From positions 62,001 through 126,000 of the forward strand of contig NZ_FNFN01000009.1 of assembly GCF_900101045.1 (NCBI RefSeq): a stretch of 64,000 bases of DNA, in the 5' to 3' direction. Below are positions 32,522 to 40,771 of this stretch, one piece after another. The notes beneath the pieces are model-generated. The model worked only from the letters and a program-made list of their open reading frames with translations, had not been told where the DNA came from and ran no database searches. The number at the start of each line of letters is the position of its first letter. Within the stretch, counting starts at the first letter, position 1. Source of the DNA: Nocardioides sp. YR527 (lineage in GTDB: Bacteria > Actinomycetota > Actinomycetes > Propionibacteriales > Nocardioidaceae). The position numbers and the translations under genes were made by a program.

Positions 32522-32596
32522 CGTGTAACACGCTGTTCGTAGGACTACTCGCCCTATGAGAACGACCGGATAGTCCTACGAACAGCGTGTTACACG
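32522..32596 (-). terminator. Very long hairpin: perfect 26-bp arms, 23-nt loop
   Basis: Arms 32522-32547 and 32571-32596 are perfect complements. The element starts 10 bases after the stop of the DUF429-RelA/SpoT fusion gene and ends 34 bases before the molybdoenzyme gene starts on the same strand. Position suggests a terminator, but 26 matched pairs are far more than needed. Protein binding or a mobile origin are alternatives. Confidence 0.65.
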
Positions 32597-32606
32597 GGCG
32601 ATCGAC

Positions 32607-34364
32607 TCAGTCGGAGTCGCGCATCCTGGCGAGCCTGGCCCGTAGCCCGGGCGCACGGTGCGCATTGGCACGCAGCTCGACATAGGTGTCGCCGTAGACC
32701 CAGAGCAGTGCGTCGTCGAGCCGCCGCACGGCGCCCGGCGGGTAGCGGTAGTCCATCCGTGCCATGAGGGTCTCCTCGTCGACCGAGCGCAACGCGTCGC
32801 CGAGCTCGGTCAGGGAGGTGATGCCGAGCTCGAGGATGACGCCGGAGATCCATCCGTAGTGGTCGGTGCGTGACCAGCCGGCGTCGGCGTACTGCCCGGC
32901 CAGGAATGCCGCCAGCTCACGGGGGCTGATCCGCGGGTCGTCGTCGACGGCCTCGGTGCTGGCGCTGGTCACACCCTGCCGAAGCCGATCCCTGATCGTG
33001 GAGAACTCGCGGTCGGCGAGCTCGAGCAGCCCGGCGGCGAGCGTGAACCGTCGGTCGAAGTCGGGGACGTGCTCGCTGGGGATGGTGCCCTTGTAGCGGA
33101 TGTCGTGCTCGAACTCGGCCCAGGCGTGCTGCAGCACGGTGCGGATCTGGATCTGCGCCTGGCGGCCCCGCAGCAGCTCGTACGCCGCCTGGCCCTCCCG
33201 CGCGGGGTCGAGACTGACGAGCAGGTGGCGGCTGGCGTACCCGAACCGGCCCTCGCTCGCGGTCTCCTCGCCCATGTCACGGTCGTCGAGGACCACCACC
33301 TGGTCGTCGAGGAGGTCGGCGACGGCCTGGACGTCGCTGTGGACGTAGGTGATCACCCGCAGCCCGATCTGGTCGGTGATCTGGCGGAGCGGGTCAGTGA
33401 AGACCTGCCGGCCATCGACAGTGCGCGCCGCCTTGGCCGCGAACGACGCGACCGACTTCGCGCGCGAGGTCACGGTGAGGTAGTTGATGCCGGCGTCGTC
33501 GAGGATCGAGGTCACCAGCTGTACGTACTGTTCGGCTGCTTCCTGCAGGATCGGCTGGATCGCGGCGTACTCACGGACCGCGCTCGCCGGGTCCTGGATC
33601 CTCGCGCCGGCACGCCCACGCGGTGTCGGGCGGAGGTCGTCGGGCAGCGTGGGCGTGACGATGTAGCCGGTGGCGAAGTCTCCGTAGGTGGTGGTCCGGT
33701 CCGGTGCGCGGGTCGCGAACAGGCCGATGTAGGCGCACAGCACCGCGTCGACCTGGTCCTCGACGACGCGCAGCTCACTCTTGCGTACGGCACTCTCGGC
33801 GGCCGTTCGCAGCGCGAGCCAGGCGGGGTCGTCGAGCAGCAGCGGCGGGTCGGCGCTCGCGAGACCCTCGAGCAGGCCGAGCAGCACGACCAGCTCGGCA
33901 CGGAGCTGGTCGATGTCACGCCCGGACTTGTGCTTGTACTTCAGCGTCCGGCCGAGACGGAAGAGGGCGACCGTCGCGGGGTGGGGGTAGACCTCGATCG
34001 CCCGGCGCCGCCGGCCGGACCGAGGATTCAGGTCGAGCCCGAGGCGGGCCGCGATCCGGGCGCCGCGAGGCTGCTCGCTGAACTCCGGCTTGCTGGTGTT
34101 GGCGGGGTGCGCGCCCGCGTCGAAGCGAGCGAAGTCCTTGTTGAGCGCGGCCTCGGCCGGCCGGTTCCCGGTGGGGTTGGTGACGATCAGGGGAGCATCG
34201 ATCGCAACCAGGCAGTCGTCGGCGACGTACGGCTCCAGGGCGGCGACGATCTCGTCGTCGGTCTTCGCGGCCGAGACGTGGACGAGACGGCCCTCCTCGT
34301 CCAGGACGGCCAGGCCCGTGGGCCTGCGAACGCCCCAGGCGAGGTCGACTCCGATGAAGTACAT
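32607..34364 (-). CDS. DUF429 RNase H-like / RelA-SpoT (p)ppGpp synthetase fusion
   Basis: A 585-residue soluble protein with two distinct halves. Residues 1-235 match DUF429: I-G-V-D-L-A-W-G (first acidic strand of an RNase H-like fold), VAIDAPLIV, RAIEVYPHPATVALF and ELRVVEDQVDAVLCAY. Residues about 265-450 match the RelA/SpoT synthetase domain: YLTVTSRAKSVASFAAKAAR, QITDQIGLRVITYV, GYASRHLLV and QIQIRTVLQHAWAEFEHDI. No HD hydrolase domain is present. The C-terminal 130 residues are helical and unassigned. Alarmone or tRNA pyrophosphorylation (toxSAS type) and nuclease action are inferences. Confidence 0.85.
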   Translation of the reverse strand: MYFIGVDLAWGVRRPTGLAVLDEEGRLVHVSAAKTDDEIVAALEPYVADDCLVAIDAPLIVTNPTGNRPAEAALNKDFARFDAGAHPANTSKPEFSEQPRGARIAARLGLDLNPRSGRRRRAIEVYPHPATVALFRLGRTLKYKHKSGRDIDQLRAELVVLLGLLEGLASADPPLLLDDPAWLALRTAAESAVRKSELRVVEDQVDAVLCAYIGLFATRAPDRTTTYGDFATGYIVTPTLPDDLRPTPRGRAGARIQDPASAVREYAAIQPILQEAAEQYVQLVTSILDDAGINYLTVTSRAKSVASFAAKAARTVDGRQVFTDPLRQITDQIGLRVITYVHSDVQAVADLLDDQVVVLDDRDMGEETASEGRFGYASRHLLVSLDPAREGQAAYELLRGRQAQIQIRTVLQHAWAEFEHDIRYKGTIPSEHVPDFDRRFTLAAGLLELADREFSTIRDRLRQGVTSASTEAVDDDPRISPRELAAFLAGQYADAGWSRTDHYGWISGVILELGITSLTELGDALRSVDEETLMARMDYRYPPGAVRRLDDALLWVYGDTYVELRANAHRAPGLRARLARMRDSD

Positions 34365-34413
34365 GGGGTCAGACTGCCCGGTCCGGGAGGCGCAGGACCA
34401 ACCCCCGAGGTCC

Positions 34414-35103
34414 TCAGCGAGTCGCCTGCACGATCGTGATCGGCCCGAACCGGTGCTCGATGTGCTCGATCTCGCGGGCGTCGGTGAACCCGGCGTCGGT
34501 CAGGAGGCTGACGATCGCGTTGTCGAGGTTGCGCTCGGTGTAGGTGTTCATCCCGCGGTGCCGGTGGCCCTCGTGACTGTGTCCGTGTCCTCCGGGGCCG
34601 TGGTCGGGGGCGCCGAAGTCGACGATGGTCACCCGCCCGCCGGGCCGGAGGATCCGGTGGGCCTCCCGTCCGAACCCCTCGCGCCCGGCGTCGTCGACGT
34701 GGTGCAGCGCGAGCGAGGAGACGATGTGGTCGACGCTGCCGTCCTCGGGGAGCAACCGGTCGGCGTACCCCTGCACCAGCGAGAGACGTACGCCCCTCCG
34801 GCCCGCCTTCCTGGCGGCGATCCGCAACGCGCCGGCGTCCGGGTCGTGCCCGGTGACGACGGCCCCGGGGACGGACCGGAGCACCGCGAAGGAGAGGTTG
34901 GCGGTGCCGCAGCCGACGTCGAGGACGCTCTGGCCGGGCTCGATGCGGGCGAGCTCGACCGTCCGCTCGTGGAGTGCGCGAACGCGGGCGAACCGGGTGA
35001 AGAGGTCGTAGAGGGGGAGGAGCCAGGTGCGGCCCATGCCGGGAAGGAAGTCGCGGCCCCGATCGCTCTCGGCGCGGCCGTCGATGATCTGTATGGTGGT
35101 CAT
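34414..35103 (-). CDS. Class I SAM-dependent methyltransferase
   Basis: A 229-residue enzyme; the start at 35103 is preferred over 35121. The Rossmann methyltransferase motif I is V-L-D-V-G-C-G-T-A-N, with motif II GHDPDAGAL, motif IV VDHIVSSLALHHV and a motif V/VI region ILRPGGRVTIVDFG, as in UbiE-like enzymes. An insert with many His and Gly (DHGPGGHGHSHEGHRHRG) could bind metal. The substrate is unknown. It is divergent from the AraC-type regulator, which may control it. Confidence 0.88.
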   Translation of the reverse strand: MTTIQIIDGRAESDRGRDFLPGMGRTWLLPLYDLFTRFARVRALHERTVELARIEPGQSVLDVGCGTANLSFAVLRSVPGAVVTGHDPDAGALRIAARKAGRRGVRLSLVQGYADRLLPEDGSVDHIVSSLALHHVDDAGREGFGREAHRILRPGGRVTIVDFGAPDHGPGGHGHSHEGHRHRGMNTYTERNLDNAIVSLLTDAGFTDAREIEHIEHRFGPITIVQATR

Positions 35104-35156
35104 ACATCCACGATGGGACATCTTGCGGATCAGCGGTGGGAGGGAAGTCGGTCACC

Positions 35157-36074
35157 ATGGGACGTTCTTCGGATTCGGCTTCGGTTGACACGCGCCGGGT
35201 GCGCACGGTGCGCGCCGACGGCACCCCTGTCTACCGCTGGGACCAGCGCCCCGGCGTACCTCCGGTCAGGGTCGTCCCCCTCGACCCCGACTGCGAGGGC
35301 GAGCACCTGCCTCCCGACAACCGGCACGCCCACGACTTCTGGGTCCTGGCCTACGTCGAGCGCGGCGGCGCCGTCGGCCTCGACGGGAAGCAGGTGGAGC
35401 TGCGCGACGGCGAGGTCCACGCGGCGGCCCCCGGCGAGGTCGTGGCCGCCGAGTCGGTCGCCGATCTCACCCACGCCCGAGCCTGGTCGGTGGCGTTCAC
35501 CCCCGACGCCATCCCATCCCTCGCCTCCATCTCGCCGCTCACCTGGTCCCACCATCCGCTGCTGGCCCTCTTTGCCACCGAGGCTCGCCACGCCGTGGTC
35601 CCCGAGGCCGAGCGCCCGCGCTGGCAGGCCTGGCTCACCGAGCTCGACGACGAGCTACGCCACCCCGAACGCCTCGGCTCCCACGACACCGTCACCGCCA
35701 TCCTCACCCGGCTCCTCGTCGCGTCCGCGCGTCTCGCTCCCAGTGCTCCTATCGCCCCGGACCCGCTGGTCAGTCGGGTCTTCGACGAGATCGAGAGGAC
35801 GTACGCCACCAAGGTCTCCGCCGGCGACCTGGCCCGTACCTTGGGCTACACCCCCGGCCACCTCACCACCGTCGTCCGCCAACGCACCGGCCGCACCCTC
35901 CTTGACTGGCTCACCGAACGCCGCCTCACCGAAGCCCGCCGCCTCCTCCGCGAAACCGACCTGCCCCTGTCGGTCATCTCCACCCGCACCGGCCTCACCG
36001 ACCCCGGCTACCTCGTACGCCGCTTCAAGGCCCGGTACGGCACCACCCCCGACCGCTGGCGCCGGGAGGCGTGA
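35157..36074 (+). CDS. AraC-family transcriptional regulator
   Basis: The ATG at 35157 follows GGGAGGGA; an earlier GTG overlaps that site. The 305-residue protein has an N-terminal cupin-like sensor domain (NRHAHDFWVLAYVERGGAV; LRDGEVHAAAPGEV) and a C-terminal double HTH (VSAGDLARTLGYTPGHLTTVV; LPLSVISTRTGLTDPGYLVRRF with FKARYGTTPDRWR). The ligand is unknown. The divergent methyltransferase gene is the obvious candidate target, 53 bp away. Confidence 0.92.
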   Translation: MGRSSDSASVDTRRVRTVRADGTPVYRWDQRPGVPPVRVVPLDPDCEGEHLPPDNRHAHDFWVLAYVERGGAVGLDGKQVELRDGEVHAAAPGEVVAAESVADLTHARAWSVAFTPDAIPSLASISPLTWSHHPLLALFATEARHAVVPEAERPRWQAWLTELDDELRHPERLGSHDTVTAILTRLLVASARLAPSAPIAPDPLVSRVFDEIERTYATKVSAGDLARTLGYTPGHLTTVVRQRTGRTLLDWLTERRLTEARRLLRETDLPLSVISTRTGLTDPGYLVRRFKARYGTTPDRWRREA

Positions 36075-36166
36075 GCACCGTGATGGTCGCCCTTGGCTCC
36101 TGGTGTCGGTGCGAAGAAGCTCCGTGAGCGTCTGCAAGCCAGGCCGATGCATGAGATGCTCATCGC

Positions 36167-36523
36167 ATGTCGCTCGACGACGGCCTACTCCGGCTCCTCT
36201 CCGACAATCTCCCACTCGGCGAGGCGATCTACACGCTTGGTTCGCAGCGACCAAACTGGATCATCAGGATCGCGCCCGAGGGGATCCACGTGGAGACCGA
36301 GCGCTCCAGAGGCCGTGGTGTCGATCCCGAGCGTGTTCCTGCCGAGATGCTGACGAAGGCTTGGGAACGTCTGACTGCTCGGCGCGTACTCACGTATAAG
36401 GAACTCGTCGCCACCGACGACCTCAACGTGAAGCGCTCCTCCTTTGTCTGTGCGGCCCTGGCCCACCTACCCGGCGTGGTCGTCACTTCCACCAGACCGA
36501 TCACGCTCTCCTACGAACGCTGA
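36167..36523 (+). CDS. Hypothetical protein, 118 aa
   Basis: A small soluble protein without recognised family. It starts MSLDDGLLRLLSDNLPLGEA and contains NWIIRIAPEGIHVETERS, a strand-rich stretch, then helices AEMLTKAWERLTARRVLTYK. The end converges on the immunity gene at 36530 with a 6-bp gap. Codon use is less GC-biased than in the core genes, so it may belong to the toxin locus, though on the other strand. Confidence 0.6.
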   Translation: MSLDDGLLRLLSDNLPLGEAIYTLGSQRPNWIIRIAPEGIHVETERSRGRGVDPERVPAEMLTKAWERLTARRVLTYKELVATDDLNVKRSSFVCAALAHLPGVVVTSTRPITLSYER

Positions 36524-36529
36524 CAGCGC

Positions 36530-36979
36530 TCACTTTGCGCGAGCGCGGGCCTCCTCCAGCTTTGCAGTGAGCCAGTCGGGGATGAGGTCATCGCGGCGTG
36601 GGAATTCCTCCAGATCGAGCCCGTAGAGTCCCGGGTCGACGGGCCTGCTCCACTCGGGCTCGGCGTCGTGGTTGAACTCGACCTCTGTGGCCCACTGTCC
36701 ATCGTTGTTGGTGACGGTCCACCGCGATGAGAACCACGTTCCGGCACCGGGCCGATACATGACGTCGCGAAGCTCCTCGATCGCATCAAGTGCATCGGGT
36801 CCCGGGACGCGTTCGATCGTGCCGTCTGGCCGATGAGCAAGCAGTTCGATCTCGGCGTACATCGTGAGTACTCGAGGGGCGTAGACCAAGATCGTCCACT
36901 CACCTTGGACAGCATCGGCGGCCAGTCCGGCGATCTCGATGATCAGTTCACCCTGTCTGCGCTCCGTCGTGTCTGTCAC
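36530..36979 (-). CDS. YezG-like (DUF600) immunity protein, copy 2
   Basis: The GTG at 36979 overlaps the previous stop (GTGA); this start matches the length of the paralogue at 37877 (149 and 158 residues). Shared features are RQGELIIEIA near the start, MYRPGAGTWFSSRWTVT in the centre, a strand EVEFNHDAEPEW and FPRRDDLIPDWLTAKLEE at the end. YezG/DUF600 proteins neutralise YeeF-type LXG nuclease toxins in Bacillus. It probably protects against the nuclease of the locus or a variant of it. Confidence 0.78.
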   Translation of the reverse strand: MTDTTERRQGELIIEIAGLAADAVQGEWTILVYAPRVLTMYAEIELLAHRPDGTIERVPGPDALDAIEELRDVMYRPGAGTWFSSRWTVTNNDGQWATEVEFNHDAEPEWSRPVDPGLYGLDLEEFPRRDDLIPDWLTAKLEEARARAK

Positions 36980-37344
36980 TCTGGGGGCTCCGCATTCCAA
37001 GCGGCGTCGATGTCTTCAGGTGTCATCCCCGAACGCAGGTAGGCGGCGACGGAGGCGTCTTTGTTGAGAAGTACGACTCGGCCCGCCGTTGCCTCGGGAG
37101 CCAGGGTCCTAGCCCAAGCCGCGAACTCGAGCTGCTGGTTGTGGTTGCCGTCGGTGGACAACATGCCATCGCCGAGGTCGAAGATCTGGAAGCGCCCGCC
37201 GCCGTCGGTGATGCGTAGCGTCAGCTCGTCATCGAGGTCTATGACCTCGACGTTCGGCCACTGACGGCGAGCGGCTGCCATGAGCGTGTCGCGTGAGGTC
37301 GGGAGCACGCCATCGGGTGAGTAGACGATTGCGCCGTCAGTCAT
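36976..37344 (-). CDS. Hypothetical protein between immunity genes, 122 aa
   Basis: The ATG at 37344 is preceded by AAGGGAGAC. The protein starts MTDGAIVYSPDGVLPTS and continues with WPNVEVIDLDDELTLRI, GGGRFQIFDLGDGML and a C-terminal helix GMTPEDIDAAWNAEPPE. It is acidic, soluble and alpha/beta, like many immunity proteins, but no family was recognised. The stop overlaps the start of the downstream immunity gene. Confidence 0.65.
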   Translation of the reverse strand: MTDGAIVYSPDGVLPTSRDTLMAAARRQWPNVEVIDLDDELTLRITDGGGRFQIFDLGDGMLSTDGNHNQQLEFAAWARTLAPEATAGRVVLLNKDASVAAYLRSGMTPEDIDAAWNAEPPE

Positions 37345-37519
37345 CGTCGAGAGTCTCCCTTCTTCTTCTGGCCGGATATCTATGGTCAGGTCTATCTTCA
37401 CCGCCCACACGGCGGGCACGGGTGCAGAAAGCGCAACAATGGTCGAGGCGTCTGTGGGGACCCTCAGGTCATCACTCCGGCATTACCGATCGAGGTCGGT
37501 ATTGGATGGACGACCGTCC

Positions 37520-37870
37520 TCAGGAGTCACAGTCGCATTCGCCCGCGGCGGGCAGTTGGCGGAAGCAACGCGGACAGTGCCTAACCAATGTCGGTTCCGC
37601 CTTGACCACGCCACACTTGCTACACGGCGGCACTCGTCGCATCTCGTCGGGTGTTGCTTCGCGAACAAACGAGACCTTGTCGTTCGGGTCGGCGGAAAGC
37701 CGCGCCGCTATCTCTTGGTCGGAGTAGGTGTGCTTGTCCACCTTCTCGAAGAAGTGGGTGCAGTTGTAGAGATGCCGCCTACAGTTCTTGGGAAGTGAAC
37801 CGTTCCGGTTCTCCGGAACCCATCGCTGCTCGGGGTTCGTCACGATTGTCGATTGGCGTCCATCGGACAC
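37520..37870 (-). CDS. Small cysteine-rich protein, 116 aa
   Basis: A GTG start lies 6 bases after the stop of the upstream immunity gene, suggesting coupling. The C-terminal third carries C-S-K-C, C-P-R-C and C-D-C, the first two forming a zinc ribbon. The N-terminal half includes CRRHLYNCTHFFEKVDKHTY. No family was recognised. A nucleic-acid-binding or structural zinc role is possible; nothing shows an enzymatic site. Confidence 0.6.
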   Translation of the reverse strand: MSDGRQSTIVTNPEQRWVPENRNGSLPKNCRRHLYNCTHFFEKVDKHTYSDQEIAARLSADPNDKVSFVREATPDEMRRVPPCSKCGVVKAEPTLVRHCPRCFRQLPAAGECDCDS

Positions 37871-37876
37871 GCGGCA

Positions 37877-38353
37877 TCACGCCGATGCTGTGCGGGCGGC
37901 CTCGTCGAGGCGCTTACCGAGCCACTCGGGGACATTCTCGGCGTCTCGCGGAAAGTCGCGAACGTCGATGGCGTAGTTGAACGCGCGGACCGGCATGCTC
38001 CATCGTGGCTCGTCGTCGTAGTTGAACGTCGCGCGTGCGTCGGCGTGGCCGTCGCCTAGGTCGGTGATGGTCCATTGGGCTGACATCCAGGTACCGGCGC
38101 CGGGGGTGTACATGACCTTGCGGAGTTCGTTGAGGAGGTCATCGACCTCGAAGGGGACCCCCTCGGACTCGTCGATGGTGCCGTCGGGTCGTTCGACGAT
38201 GAGTTCGTGCTCGGACAACATGGAGAGGGCGCTGCGGTTGAAGGTCAGGCTGCGCCAGGGACCGGTGACCTCGGTCGGGATGAGCGCGGAGATCTCACTG
38301 ATCAGCTCCCCCTGGCGAGTCAGGTTCGGGCCCTGCGGGTTCGGGGCGGACAT
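37877..38353 (-). CDS. YezG-like (DUF600) immunity protein, copy 1
   Basis: A 158-residue acidic soluble protein. It begins 59 bases inside the 3' end of the toxin gene, in another frame, so synthesis is tied to that of the toxin. Conserved parts are RQGELISEISALIP, MYTPGAGTWMSAQWTIT, ATFNYDDEPRW and FPRDAENVPEWLGKRLDE. It resembles the copy at 36530 along its length, so the two are paralogues. It is the immediate immunity candidate for the nuclease domain encoded just upstream. Confidence 0.82.
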   Translation of the reverse strand: MSAPNPQGPNLTRQGELISEISALIPTEVTGPWRSLTFNRSALSMLSEHELIVERPDGTIDESEGVPFEVDDLLNELRKVMYTPGAGTWMSAQWTITDLGDGHADARATFNYDDEPRWSMPVRAFNYAIDVRDFPRDAENVPEWLGKRLDEAARTASA

Positions 38354-40694
38354 TGGTGAACGTCCTCTCTCTGCGCTTGCCGTTCACGGTCATGACGGCA
38401 TGGATCTTTGACGGGACCTTCTGGTCCCCTTCGTACCTCGGAACGAGCTTGAGGGCAATGTCGTAGGCAGGGTTCCCGTCTTCGGCGTGGGTGCCCACCC
38501 AATCGCGGAGCTGCTTCTCCATATCGTAGAAGTTGTCGCTCACCTTCGTGGGTCCTGCAGCGACCGACTCGTTGAGTTCTGCGAGCATCGCGATGATGTT
38601 GATTCGGTCGGGGCCGCCTCCGCTCGCCTTTTGAAGCAGGTGGCCTCCCTGGTAGCCAGGGCCGCCGGAGCGACCGACGACGCCCTGGACATGCTCCGAT
38701 CGGGTGGCGTCCCGGAGTGCAAAGTGGGGGTCGTTGGCTTCGACTGTTCGCGCTTGTGGGTCGGTGCGAAACACGTGGATGTTGCTCACGACGAAGGTCG
38801 CCGAGGGAACTGGCGAGTTGAGATCTGGATTGAGACTGCCCTTCTCTCCGTACTCAGTGTCGATGTGAGTCAGTTTGCCGTCATCGTCGGTGAAGAAGGT
38901 CCCCCGGCCGGTGACGTCGTAGGCGGTGTTGGGTTCGAGAGTCAGCCCTCGTGGCGGGAACTTCGTTCGAGGTCCGAGTGGTCCCACCGCGACACGGCTG
39001 ACTACCTCGGGCGCTGGCCATCGTTCTTGGATGCGGATCGCTGACATCGACCCAGGAACAGGAATCATCGCCGCTGCCGGAACGATCCCTGGCGCGGAGG
39101 CGGATGGGCTAGCGGGGCCGAGCGCAGGGGGCTTCGTGATGGCGACTTGGTGGTTAACCTCTCGAGGTCGGGCCACTTCGGGCGGTTGGCGCGTAGGTCC
39201 GGCGAGGGCAGGAGGTGTTTGGGGTGCCGGTTCGGAGTGGGGTACGACTTGGCGACGCCAACCGGTGGCCATCCCCCAAGCGAACCCTGCAGCACCCCAG
39301 ACGTGACCGACTCCGTAGGCAGCGGGTCGGGTGAAGCGCCAGGCGATGTAGGTGAGGACGGCACAGATGGCGAGCTTGAGGGTGTAGTGCACCTGGGCGC
39401 TGGTCAGGACTGCACTGAAGAACCGGAGCAGACACAGAGCCACGACGAAGTAGATCGGCCCCATGACCAGCGGGCCGATCACGCGATGCAGCCAGCCCAC
39501 GGCAAGGTCGCGGGTGCGGTCGAACATGAACAGGATCCCGGCCGCGGGTGCGAACGGGACGATGAGGCGGATGAGCACGAACGCGAGCAGGATCGCCAAT
39601 CCAGCGATCAGCAAGTAGCCGCAGGTCACGATCACCGCGACCAGGTTGACGATGCCTGCGGTGGCGCGCTGACCCCAGTGCTCACCTTTGAAGTATTCGT
39701 AGGCGACCGAGTCTTCACGGTCGATCTGCTCGGCGATCGCCTTGAACGCGTCCTGCTTCTCTTCGACGATCGCTTTGCCCTCACCTTCGGGGTCGGACCG
39801 GTAGGTCTCGTATTCGTCGAAGGTGAAGTGGGTCGCCCGGAACAGATCTGGTCCGTGCGCGCGGGCAGTGGCGGAGTCGGCATCGCCCAGGGCGCCGGTG
39901 AGCCAGGTGCGGTATTGGGTGGACCGTACGAGCTCGTCCATCTGGCCGTTGATCGCAGCCACCGCCGGATCCTCGCCAGGAGCCGGGTGGTCCTCGAACC
40001 CGGTCGCGATCAGCGTGACCGTGTTGCGTACACCGTCATCGACCAGGCGGACCGACTCGGCGGGGTAGGAGATCAGCAGAGTCGTCGCAACTAGTATGAC
40101 ACCAGCCCATGCGACGGCGGTTGCAGATCCAGCGATGTGTCCGGTGCGTGCGCGCCAGATCGCGGTCGCGGCGACGAGAAGCACGGCGATGGTGATCCAT
40201 GGGCGCCAGACACCTTCGGTGACGGCGCGGGTGGCGTCGACGACCGGGTTGTCTAGGGCCTGGACCGGAGAGTCCGGGTCGACGACGGCGTCGAGCAGCG
40301 CGTGGGTCCAGTTCGGGATCGTGCCGGAGACCTGGAGCAGGATGTTTCCGATCGCCGTCCCTGCGCCTGCTACGAACTGGCCGGTGCAACCGTTGTCGTA
40401 GGTCCACAGCTGCGGGGTCGTGCCGTAGGTCGATTCCAGGGTCACGCCGTCGTCGTCGAAAGGATCATCGTTCTTCGGGCTCTCGCCGAGCTGGACGATC
40501 CACGATCCCGCGCCGTGCGGGGAGGCAGGAATGGGCGCGTCGTCGTTGTTGCACGCGAGATCGGCCGCGTGAGCCGGCGAACCGGCCACGACCGATCCGA
40601 TGACGACGAAGGTCAGAGCGAGCAACGCCACGAGCAGGCGCGATCGCCCGCCCGTTCGGCGTATTCGAAGTGGTGCCCGACCACCCAACTCCAT
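38295..40694 (-). CDS. TrbL/VirB6-like membrane protein fused to a DNA/RNA nuclease toxin
   Basis: The ATG at 40694 gives 799 residues. A signal peptide (LLVALLALTFVVIGSVVAG ... AHA) is followed by a region with at least six membrane helices (ITIAVLLVAATAIWRA, LLIAGLAILLAFVLIRLIVPF, IYFVVALCLLRFFSAVL), like actinobacterial TrbL/VirB6 conjugation-channel proteins. A Pro/Ala-rich linker (about 430-590) leads to a nuclease domain: GRGTFFTDDDGKLTHIDTEY, EHVQGVVGR, then G-G-H-L-L near residue 683 and DRINIIAMLAELNES, the pattern of YeeF-type DNA/RNA non-specific endonucleases. The usual Asp before G-H is Gln. No other T4SS gene is in the window. Export route and toxicity are inferred. Confidence 0.75.
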   Translation of the reverse strand: MELGGRAPLRIRRTGGRSRLLVALLALTFVVIGSVVAGSPAHAADLACNNDDAPIPASPHGAGSWIVQLGESPKNDDPFDDDGVTLESTYGTTPQLWTYDNGCTGQFVAGAGTAIGNILLQVSGTIPNWTHALLDAVVDPDSPVQALDNPVVDATRAVTEGVWRPWITIAVLLVAATAIWRARTGHIAGSATAVAWAGVILVATTLLISYPAESVRLVDDGVRNTVTLIATGFEDHPAPGEDPAVAAINGQMDELVRSTQYRTWLTGALGDADSATARAHGPDLFRATHFTFDEYETYRSDPEGEGKAIVEEKQDAFKAIAEQIDREDSVAYEYFKGEHWGQRATAGIVNLVAVIVTCGYLLIAGLAILLAFVLIRLIVPFAPAAGILFMFDRTRDLAVGWLHRVIGPLVMGPIYFVVALCLLRFFSAVLTSAQVHYTLKLAICAVLTYIAWRFTRPAAYGVGHVWGAAGFAWGMATGWRRQVVPHSEPAPQTPPALAGPTRQPPEVARPREVNHQVAITKPPALGPASPSASAPGIVPAAAMIPVPGSMSAIRIQERWPAPEVVSRVAVGPLGPRTKFPPRGLTLEPNTAYDVTGRGTFFTDDDGKLTHIDTEYGEKGSLNPDLNSPVPSATFVVSNIHVFRTDPQARTVEANDPHFALRDATRSEHVQGVVGRSGGPGYQGGHLLQKASGGGPDRINIIAMLAELNESVAAGPTKVSDNFYDMEKQLRDWVGTHAEDGNPAYDIALKLVPRYEGDQKVPSKIHAVMTVNGKRRERTFTNVRPEPAGPEPDSPGGADQ

Positions 40695-40771
40695 GTCCCC
40701 CGATGCTCCCGAAACCGAACAGCAGTTTCGCCCACGGTGCCGAGGGCTGCCACCGTTTACCGTCTCGTTGG

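Noticed and set aside
38295..40694. A conjugative element around the TrbL-like protein
   Set aside because: No relaxase, coupling protein, VirB4, integrase or att repeat is present on either side; TrmO and core-like regulators flank it.
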